Assembly (NCBI GenBank): GCA_018819665.1
Contig: JAHJOY010000054.1
Coordinates: 1 to 8,074, forward strand
Length of the DNA stretch: 8,074 bases
DNA from: a bacterium
GTDB taxonomy: Bacteria; Atribacterota; Phoenicimicrobiia; Phoenicimicrobiales; Phoenicimicrobiaceae
Direction: 5' to 3'
Made by a program: the position numbers and the translations under genes. Below are positions 1 to 5,320 of the stretch, one piece after another; position 1 is the stretch's first letter; every line of letters begins with the position of its first letter. The notes beneath the pieces are model-generated. The model searched no databases and was not told the DNA's origin. It saw nothing but the letters and a program-made list of their open reading frames with translations.

Positions 1-18
1 AGAAAAATATAAATAAAT

Positions 19-46
19 TTGACAAAACTAAAAGTTGTGGTATACT
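19..46 (+). promoter_or_regulatory. Sigma-70-type promoter of the RRM gene
   Basis: A perfect -35 box TTGACA (19-24) and a -10 box TATACT (41-46) are separated by 16 bp. TGG directly before the -10 box adds an extended -10 element. Transcription would start near position 52-54, giving a leader of about 215 nt before the RRM start codon at 268. This is the best promoter match in the window. The start site is inferred from spacing only. Confidence 0.75.
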
Positions 47-60
47 TGTGAAGTTAAAGT

Positions 61-86
61 CTGTTAGATAAAAACGACTGGCCTTT
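61..86 (+). repeat. Left arm of imperfect inverted repeat flanking the RRM gene
   Basis: The arm reads CTGTTAGATAAAA then ACGACTGGCCTTT. Its partner, read on the minus strand from 657 to 633, differs by two substitutions and one extra base. The last 11 bases, GACTGGCCTTT, match exactly. It lies just downstream of the predicted transcription start of the RRM gene, so it would be the first part of the leader RNA. The match is visible in the sequence; its function is unknown. Confidence 0.6.
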
Positions 87-168
87 ATTACTTAAAAGAG
101 ATGCTAACAACAATCAACTGAATTCTCTATAACAGATTGTTAAAAAAGGATCTCTTGTGTTTTAATAA
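85..168 (+). promoter_or_regulatory. Structured 5' leader of the RRM gene (nested stem-loop)
   Basis: Three nested complementary pairs can be read: TTATTA (85-90) with TAATAA (163-168), AAGAGAT (96-102) with ATCTCTT (150-156), and AACAATC (109-115) with GATTGTT (135-141). The loop is 116-134, and unpaired stretches separate the stems. They are in the right order for one long hairpin in the leader RNA. No known riboswitch or leader family is recognised. In AT-rich DNA, stems this short may be partly chance, so this is only a candidate for a leader that acts in RNA stability or autoregulation. Confidence 0.35.
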
Positions 169-221
169 TGTTATCGTTAAGAGGTTAGAATCATTTCCTT
201 GCTTCTTCTCTCCCAAAGAAA

Positions 222-250
222 CGTTATTGGACTTAAGAGAAATAATAACG
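222..250 (+). promoter_or_regulatory. Hairpin abutting the RRM ribosome binding site
   Basis: CGTTATT (222-228) pairs perfectly with AATAACG (244-250) around a 15-nt loop. The stem ends directly before the Shine-Dalgarno stretch at 251-260. A separate pairing, TTTCCTT (194-200) with AAGGAGG (253-259, two G-U pairs), could hide the ribosome site. These suggest translational control of an RNA-binding protein gene but are not proof of it. Confidence 0.3.
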
Positions 251-253
251 AAA

Positions 254-260
254 AGGAGGG
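254..260 (+). promoter_or_regulatory. Ribosome binding site that fixes the RRM start
   Basis: AGGAGGG lies seven bases before ATG at 268. The longer reading frame from TTG at 199 has no comparable site in front of it, and it would add 23 residues that are not part of an RRM fold. The ATG at 268 is therefore the preferred start. Confidence 0.8.
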
Positions 261-267
261 AAAAAGT

Positions 268-537
268 ATGCAAGGTAGTAAATTATATGTAGGAAATCTT
301 AAGTATTCTGTAACCAATGATCAGTTAAGTGAATTATTTGGCAATCATGGTGAAGTTAAGAGTGTCAATATCATTGAAGGCAAAGGTTTTGGGTTTGTAG
401 AAATGTCTTCTTCAAAAGAAGCTGGAAAAGCCAAAGATGCGTTAAATGATACCGATTTCGACGGTCGTCCTTTAAAGATTGATGAAGCTCGTCCACCGAG
501 ACCAAGAAGCGAATATCGTACTAATAGTAGATACTAA
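268..537 (+). CDS. Single-domain RNA-binding protein (RRM)
   Basis: An 89-residue cytoplasmic protein made almost entirely of one RNA recognition motif, the size of small bacterial and cyanobacterial Rbp proteins. RNP2 is LYVGNL (residues 6-11). RNP1 is KGFGFVEM (39-46), with the aromatic residues F41 and F43 that usually stack on RNA bases. The pattern GRPLKIDEARP (66-76) closes the domain, and a short basic tail rich in Arg, Ser and Tyr (77-89) follows. The start at 268 is set by AGGAGGG seven bases upstream. It is the only rightward gene and converges on the alcohol dehydrogenase. Single-RRM bacterial proteins bind single-stranded RNA, and some cyanobacterial ones are cold-induced; the RNA target here is unknown. 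The strong promoter and long structured leader would fit post-transcriptional or self-regulation, by inference. The family assignment is very secure. Confidence 0.95.
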   Translation: MQGSKLYVGNLKYSVTNDQLSELFGNHGEVKSVNIIEGKGFGFVEMSSSKEAGKAKDALNDTDFDGRPLKIDEARPPRPRSEYRTNSRY

Positions 538-555
538 AATAATAAATTAGTGAAC

Positions 556-583
556 CCTGTTTAGTAGATAATTACTTAGCAGG
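556..583. terminator. Hairpin between convergent genes, weak candidate terminator
   Basis: CCTGTTTAGTA (556-566) pairs with TACTTAGCAGG (573-583) around the loop GATAAT, with one G-U pair and one T-T mismatch. It lies between the RRM stop and the end of the convergent alcohol dehydrogenase gene, where a shared terminator would be expected. Neither side has a proper T-run directly after the stem, so intrinsic termination is doubtful. Confidence 0.3.
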
Positions 584-627
584 ATAAAGAAAATAGACTA
601 ATTTAAATTTAAGGTAATTCTGTTGTA

Positions 628-1800
628 TCAACAAAGGCCAGTCATTTTATATAACAGTTCAGTTAAATCCTTATCAGATATGTCCCGCAGATTATTGTTT
701 AAACTTCCCCCTTTTGCACCTTTAATTAGTTGTGGAAAATCTTCTTCTTTTATCTTCCATTCAGAAAGATTTTCTTTAATTCCGACCGCAGTAAGTATTT
801 CTTTTATCTTTTCTACTGCCCTTTGAGCGGCTTCTGTTTCCGACAATGAAGAAATATTTTCCCCTAAGCATTCAGCTATTTTAGCCAACTTTTTGGTAAC
901 TACCGGCTGATTATATTCCATTATATAAGGTAACAGTACTGCGCAGGACAGACCATGAGGTATTTTGTAATATACCCCCAAAGGGTGAGAGAGGGCATGA
1001 GCCGCTCCTAACCCTGAATTAGACAGGCAAAGCCCACTCAAAAGTGCAGCCATAGCCATATCTTTACGTGCTTCTAAATTTTTTCCTTCCTTTACTGCTT
1101 TGACTAAACTTTTACCGATTAGTCCTATAGCATGCAAGGCCAGGGCATTGGTGATTTCCTGGCTTTTCTTGCCCAAATAAGATTCTATGCATTGAGTTAA
1201 AGCATCACAACCACAGATAGCTGTTATGTGAGGGGGTAGAGACAGGGTAAGTTCAGGGTCAACCAGAGCTACTTCCGGAATGAGACAGAGGTCTCTTATG
1301 CTCTTCTTTAAACCAAGTTTAGTATTAGTGATTACTGCATTTCTCGTCGCCTCTGAGCCGGTACCCGAGGTAGTGGGAATGGCGATAAAAGGAATGGGTT
1401 TGTGTTGAAATTTTCTGCCTTTTCCTTCGATTTCCTGATAATCAGCCACCGAACCTTCATTGACCACCATTGCCGAAATAGCCTTACCGGTATCCAGGAC
1501 GCTTCCTCCCCCAAGGGCTATAATCAGATTACAGCTTCCTTTTCGGGCTAAACTTGCTCCGGTATCCACTGTTTCAACTGTTGGGTCAGAGAGGATATTT
1601 TCATAGATTATATATTCTAAATTATTTTCCGTAAGCAAATGAGTTAAGCGGTCCAGCGCCCCACTTTTTCTCATCGCGCTTCTACCCAATACTACTAAAA
1701 CTTTACTTCCTAATCTTTTTGCCTCTACTCCAACTTGAGATAATCCTCCCGGACCAAAAATAATTTTACCTGGTGCAAAAAATTCTGTTACTTTGTTCAA
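628..1800 (-). CDS. Iron-containing (group III) alcohol dehydrogenase
   Basis: A 390-residue, full-length member of the Fe-ADH family, probably a cytoplasmic NAD(P)-dependent oxidoreductase acting on an alcohol or aldehyde. The substrate cannot be read from sequence. The N-terminal dinucleotide-binding half has FGPGGL (15-20) and GGGSVLDTGKA (97-107), followed by IPTTSGTGSEAT (141-152). The C-terminal metal half has D199 in CDALTQ, then H268, H272 and H282 in the stretch ending IPHG. The usual motif is DALTH, whose His is the second metal ligand; here it is Q203, so the metal site is non-canonical. The start is TTG at 1800. AAAGGGGG nine bases upstream supports it, and an in-frame TAA lies six bases before it. 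A promoter candidate lies in the gap before it, so this gene may be a separate unit from the upstream operon. Its last codons form the right arm of an inverted repeat. Confidence 0.93.
   Translation of the reverse strand: MNKVTEFFAPGKIIFGPGGLSQVGVEAKRLGSKVLVVLGRSAMRKSGALDRLTHLLTENNLEYIIYENILSDPTVETVDTGASLARKGSCNLIIALGGGSVLDTGKAISAMVVNEGSVADYQEIEGKGRKFQHKPIPFIAIPTTSGTGSEATRNAVITNTKLGLKKSIRDLCLIPEVALVDPELTLSLPPHITAICGCDALTQCIESYLGKKSQEITNALALHAIGLIGKSLVKAVKEGKNLEARKDMAMAALLSGLCLSNSGLGAAHALSHPLGVYYKIPHGLSCAVLLPYIMEYNQPVVTKKLAKIAECLGENISSLSETEAAQRAVEKIKEILTAVGIKENLSEWKIKEEDFPQLIKGAKGGSLNNNLRDISDKDLTELLYKMTGLC
633..657 (-). repeat. Right arm of inverted repeat, within the 3' end of the Fe-ADH gene
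   Basis: Read on the minus strand, this is CTGTTATATAAAA then TGACTGGCCTTT, the inverted partner of 61-86. It encodes the C-terminal residues LLYKMTGL of the alcohol dehydrogenase, so this copy is constrained by coding. That makes it the likelier original, with the left arm a displaced copy, by inference. Confidence 0.55.
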
Positions 1801-1809
1801 AATTTAAAA

Positions 1810-1817
1810 CCCCCTTT
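1810..1817 (-). promoter_or_regulatory. Ribosome binding site supporting the TTG start of Fe-ADH
   Basis: On the minus strand, AAAGGGGG sits nine bases before TTG at 1800. The next Met in frame is residue 43, beyond the first part of the nucleotide-binding fold, so an internal ATG start would break the domain. Confidence 0.7.
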
Positions 1818-1854
1818 GGTTTTGTGATAAATAATATTAGAAAACCCTTAGATT

Positions 1855-1884
1855 ATTATAAGGTTACATTAAATTAAAAATCAA
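1855..1884 (-). promoter_or_regulatory. Candidate promoter of the Fe-ADH gene
   Basis: On the minus strand, TTGATT (1884-1879) is followed after 18 bp by a perfect TATAAT (1860-1855). This lies in the 104-bp gap between the CcdA-like gene and the alcohol dehydrogenase and predicts a leader of about 45-50 nt. TATAAT-like words are common in AT-rich gaps, so confidence is moderate. Confidence 0.5.
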
Positions 1885-1904
1885 ATTATATTAACATAAT
1901 GAGT

Positions 1905-2552
1905 TTATATTATTTGAGAAACTATCAATTGGACTCCAAAGAGGAATAATAAAAAACCGCAGACTTTTTTGAAAATTTCAAATGTTTTAGGGCTTTTAAT
2001 TATTTTTTTAGGGAGAGAGCTAACTAAAATTCCAAAGATAATAAGAGGAGAGATTATGGTGCCTACCCCAAAAGAAAATCCTAAGAGAGCCCCTTGCCAT
2101 AAATCTTTAGAGATTAAACTTATATATACTAAAATACCAAGAAGAGGAGTGCAGGGCAGAAGACCAATTATTATTCCCAGAACAATTGAACTTCTAATAT
2201 CATTTTCAACAGTATATTTTCTTAAGATTTGACAAAGATGCAGGTTTGGATTTTTACCCAGTAAAATTAATATCCCAGATAAAGAGATGAACATCCCTCC
2301 GATAAAGTAGATAGTCAGACCGTATTTATCGAGAGTGGTAGTTAATAGTTTACCAAAAAATCCAGCCAATGATCCTAATAAAACATAAACAATAGCTCGA
2401 GATAAAGAAAAGATTAAAACAGATTTAAAACCTTTTCGCCAACTATCTTGAGTGCCGGCAATATAAGATAATACAATAGGGGTACAAAAAAATAAACAGG
2501 GACCAAAGGCCATAGCTATTCCTATGGTAAATAATTCAATAATATTGACCAT
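1905..2552 (-). CDS. CcdA/DsbD-like membrane thiol-electron transporter
   Basis: A 215-residue polytopic inner-membrane protein with about six hydrophobic segments (roughly 4-30, 41-68, 78-98, 120-147, 152-180 and 196-215). This is the layout of CcdA and of the DsbD membrane domain, which pass reducing equivalents from cytoplasmic thioredoxin to extracytoplasmic thiol proteins. The two hallmark cysteines are present: C19 in GPC of helix 1 and C134 in PCTP of helix 4, each next to Pro as in the family. An extra C23 sits in helix 1, with C107 and C198 elsewhere. It starts at ATG 2552 with AAGG about nine bases upstream, 58 bp after the YdjY-like gene, and is probably the last gene of that transcript. 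Here it may serve the CxxC protein just upstream or the Cys-rich radical SAM proteins beyond it, by inference. Cytochrome c maturation is another known role of the family, but no cytochrome gene is seen here. Confidence 0.8.
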   Translation of the reverse strand: MVNIIELFTIGIAMAFGPCLFFCTPIVLSYIAGTQDSWRKGFKSVLIFSLSRAIVYVLLGSLAGFFGKLLTTTLDKYGLTIYFIGGMFISLSGILILLGKNPNLHLCQILRKYTVENDIRSSIVLGIIIGLLPCTPLLGILVYISLISKDLWQGALLGFSFGVGTIISPLIIFGILVSSLPKKIIKSPKTFEIFKKVCGFLLFLFGVQLIVSQII

Positions 2553-2610
2553 TTTATTTAACCTTCAAATTAATATTTTCCTGATATTTATTGCCTATCC
2601 TATATTCTTT

Positions 2611-3348
2611 TTAAGGAACCCTGGATTTTTTTATAATTATATTTATTTTCGTATTTAAAGGAGGCATGACTTCAGGGTTTATCTCATATCCAGATTCACC
2701 AGATTTTCTTTTAAATAATTGGCGTAATGTTTTCTCTTCCATTGGAAAAAATGGACAACCCAGGCAGTTAATGTGTGATTTGCCATCTAAGACCGTAGGG
2801 TCAAAGAGGGGATAACCTAAAAAAATAAAGCCAGGCAATTTTAAGTAATCCGTTGTCTTTTTAATTATAATAGTTTCCTTTGCCTTAATAGTTTTGAATT
2901 TATTATCTTCTTTCCAACTCAGTAACAAATCCATCTCTTCGGTCTCAAAATCTATCTCCTCTCCTCTTTTCATATAATAGAATTCATCCCAATACTTCCA
3001 ATCTAGTAGGGCCAAGGATAATTGTAAATCTTTTAGTCGTGCATCAGATATAATCGCTGCTTCCTCTTCTAACCATTTATAACCATATGCATAGATTAGA
3101 AATTGTACCCAGCCCTTTGTTTTTGCTACTCTACCTGTAAAATACATTTCTTCCTTATTTTTATCAATAACAATATTGCCAATTCGGTAAATATTTTCTT
3201 CTGCTCTTTCTTGAATTATTTCAGGGATTACTGTTTCTCCCTTTTTAATTTTATTATTTTGGATGTAAAGATTATAATAAATTACCGAAACTGTTCCTAT
3301 AATCAGTAAAAGAAAAATTATTAATAGATTTTTAGTCTCTTTTTTCAT
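2611..3348 (-). CDS. Membrane-anchored YdjY-like protein with CxxC
   Basis: A 245-residue protein with one N-terminal hydrophobic segment (about 8-28) behind a Lys-rich start, so it is probably anchored with the rest outside the cytoplasm. The body resembles the YdjY domain family. It has a strand stretch around GNIVIDKNKEEMYFTGRV (57-74), a GWVQFL segment (79-84), SDARLKDLQLSLALL (101-115), a later LSWKEDNK (143-150) and GFIFLGYPLF (173-182), all in family order. Near the C-terminus C195-L-G-C198 is followed by PFFP, a possible redox or metal site. The role of YdjY proteins is not established. The gene begins two bases after the stop of the Memo-radical SAM gene. Its Shine-Dalgarno GGAAG lies within that gene, so translational coupling is likely. 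The CcdA-like carrier directly downstream makes a thiol-redox partnership plausible. The family assignment is by pattern recall, not a search. Confidence 0.65.
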   Translation of the reverse strand: MKKETKNLLIIFLLLIIGTVSVIYYNLYIQNNKIKKGETVIPEIIQERAEENIYRIGNIVIDKNKEEMYFTGRVAKTKGWVQFLIYAYGYKWLEEEAAIISDARLKDLQLSLALLDWKYWDEFYYMKRGEEIDFETEEMDLLLSWKEDNKFKTIKAKETIIIKKTTDYLKLPGFIFLGYPLFDPTVLDGKSHINCLGCPFFPMEEKTLRQLFKRKSGESGYEINPEVMPPLNTKINIIIKKSRVP

Positions 3349-3350
3349 TT

Positions 3351-5309
3351 TTACTTCCAGATTCCGGGGATTTGCTCACCACAGAAGGGGCACTTACCTT
3401 GATCAAGATTATTAGAAGTTACAAAATACCCAACTCTCTGGATAATTATTCTCCCACATTTAGGACAATAGGTATGTTCGGCAGGATTACCAGCGACATT
3501 GCCAATATAGACATAGTGTAATCCGACCTCTTGGGCAATTTCCCTTGCCTTTTCCAGAGTTTCTACGGGAGTATGGGGAAGGTGGATCATTTTATAAGCC
3601 GGGGAAAATCGAGAAAAATATAAAGGCACATCTGGCCCTAAATTTTTTATAATCCACTCACACATCTCTCTGATTTTTGCCATATCATCATTTATGGTGG
3701 GAAGAATCAAATTGGTTAGTTCAAGCCATACACCTTCTTCTTTCATAATCTTAGCTGATTCCAGTACTGGTTGCAATTCACCCAAACAATATTTAAGGTA
3801 ATAATCCTCGGTAAATCCTTTAATATCCAGATTAGCTACATCTATGTATTTACACAATTCTCTTAAGGGCTCGGGATTAATATACCCTGAAGTGACATAT
3901 ATATTTTTAAGACCCTTCTCTCGGGCTAATTTAGCTGTTTCTATCATATATTCATAAAAGATAGTGGGTTCACTATAAGTATAAGCAATTGATTGGCAAT
4001 TATTTTCCAAAGCTAATTGTACCACTTTTTCTGGTGGCAAATCATAGCTTCTTATATCTTCAGGTAAGACTTGAGAAATCTGCCAGTTATGGCAAAACCG
4101 ACAACTTAAATTACAGCCAGCCGTGGCGATAGAGAAGGATTTACTTCCTGGCAAGACATGGGAAATTGGTTTCTTTTCAATAGGGTCAATATGTACTGCT
4201 ACTGGTCGACCATAAACCAAGGTATATAATTTACCTTTAATATTCTGACGAACACCGCAAATTCCTCTTTGTCCTTCTGTTAATATACATTTCCGAGGAC
4301 ATAGGAGGCACTGTACCTCGGAATCTTCAAATTCCAAGTAATAGTATGCTTCTTTTAAGTTAAGTTGCGGATTATTTTTAGATATGACAAAAGCTGCATA
4401 ACCAACTACCCGACTTTTATCTTCGGTAATATCACCTGAGTTAGCATATTTTAATAATTTTACTTGATTAGCCTTTAAATTTTCAGCAATTTTTAGTAAA
4501 GTACCTACCGCTGCCCCTCCACAAAGATAGTAATTACCATAGGATAGTCCCTGGTAAAAAGAATCGCTATCTAATTTTTCAATAGCTTTTATGGTTAAAT
4601 TATCTAATTGTAAAGCAGTTTGATAAGGATAGAAGTGGGAAAGATCGGTACTGGCGATAAATAAGATTTTTTCGTCTCTACCTTTTAATTCTTGTAAAAT
4701 AGCCTTAACTATCTTGGAAGATAATTTTGAAGATCTTCCCCCCAAAATTATAGGGACTATTTTAAAATCTCTTAATAGAGTTTGAAGAAAAGGTAATTGA
4801 ACCTCTAAAGAGTGTTCTCCTTGATGTACCCGAGGATAAAATTTAATTGCCTCTTCGTATTTAATTATATTTATAGCCAGGTCATTATCAACTTCTACTT
4901 CTCCCAGAGGAGTCTGGTAAGACTGGTAATTTCCGATAGAGGCGCCGGGAAAGCGAAAGTAGTGACTTTCCCCAATTAGAATTACAGTATTAAAATTTTT
5001 TCCTTCTAATTGTTTGTAGGCATAAGCAGCTATCTCACCTGAATAATCATAACCAGCATGGGGAACAATTAGACCGATTAATTCTCCCTTTAATTCTTCT
5101 TTTTCTACCTTATTTAAAAGATTTTCGATCTTTTCTTTTAATTCTTCGGCTGAGCCAGGATAAAATGTTCCACTTACTACAGGTTTTCTGATCTCTTCAC
5201 TATAATTAATTTCTGTAAGTTCTTCTGCAAAAGGATTAATGTTATAACTTGAAAAAGATATTAGTATTAGTAAAAATATGATAAAGAAAAACGGAAATAT
5301 TTTTCTCAT
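3351..5309 (-). CDS. Memo domain fused to AmmeMemoRadiSam-type radical SAM domain, with N-terminal signal/anchor
   Basis: A 652-residue two-domain protein. Residues 1-20 (MRK, then a strongly hydrophobic run) form a signal peptide or anchor. Residues 42-310 are a Memo domain (AmmeMemoRadiSam protein B): PVVSGTFYPG (43-52), PHAGY with H84, ESHYF with H116, DLSHF with H225 and LCGG with C263. These are counterparts of the metal-site residues reported for human MEMO1. Residues 320-652 are a radical SAM domain of the AmmeMemoRadiSam/PflA-like type. An N-terminal Cys group (C334, C337, C341, C351) precedes the cluster motif C399-x3-C403-x2-C406. Two CxxC pairs (C615/C618, C640/C643) look like a zinc ribbon, and the end IPGIWK is typical. 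The start ATG follows AGGTGA, which overlaps the upstream TAG stop, suggesting coupled translation. The N-terminal segment implies that the Fe-S enzyme faces outward, which is unusual. The reaction and substrate are unknown. Confidence 0.9.
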   Translation of the reverse strand: MRKIFPFFFIIFLLILISFSSYNINPFAEELTEINYSEEIRKPVVSGTFYPGSAEELKEKIENLLNKVEKEELKGELIGLIVPHAGYDYSGEIAAYAYKQLEGKNFNTVILIGESHYFRFPGASIGNYQSYQTPLGEVEVDNDLAINIIKYEEAIKFYPRVHQGEHSLEVQLPFLQTLLRDFKIVPIILGGRSSKLSSKIVKAILQELKGRDEKILFIASTDLSHFYPYQTALQLDNLTIKAIEKLDSDSFYQGLSYGNYYLCGGAAVGTLLKIAENLKANQVKLLKYANSGDITEDKSRVVGYAAFVISKNNPQLNLKEAYYYLEFEDSEVQCLLCPRKCILTEGQRGICGVRQNIKGKLYTLVYGRPVAVHIDPIEKKPISHVLPGSKSFSIATAGCNLSCRFCHNWQISQVLPEDIRSYDLPPEKVVQLALENNCQSIAYTYSEPTIFYEYMIETAKLAREKGLKNIYVTSGYINPEPLRELCKYIDVANLDIKGFTEDYYLKYCLGELQPVLESAKIMKEEGVWLELTNLILPTINDDMAKIREMCEWIIKNLGPDVPLYFSRFSPAYKMIHLPHTPVETLEKAREIAQEVGLHYVYIGNVAGNPAEHTYCPKCGRIIIQRVGYFVTSNNLDQGKCPFCGEQIPGIWK

Positions 5310-5320
5310 TATTAATTCAC

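Noticed and set aside
1..86. Remnant of a second Fe-ADH gene whose 3' end would be 61-86
   Set aside because: Similarity to the Fe-ADH gene ends abruptly at 61. The bases before it do not match the gene and instead hold a strong promoter, so a pseudogene cannot be supported.
199..267. N-terminal extension of the RRM protein from a TTG codon
   Set aside because: No ribosome site precedes TTG at 199. A strong AGGAGGG precedes ATG at 268, and the added residues are not part of the RRM fold.
1332..1514. Short overlapping reading frame inside the Fe-ADH gene
   Set aside because: It lies wholly within a well-supported gene on the same strand in another frame, and its product has no recognisable domain.
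1969..2232. Rightward reading frame opposite the CcdA-like gene
   Set aside because: It is antisense to a clear membrane-protein gene, and its product has no recognisable domain.
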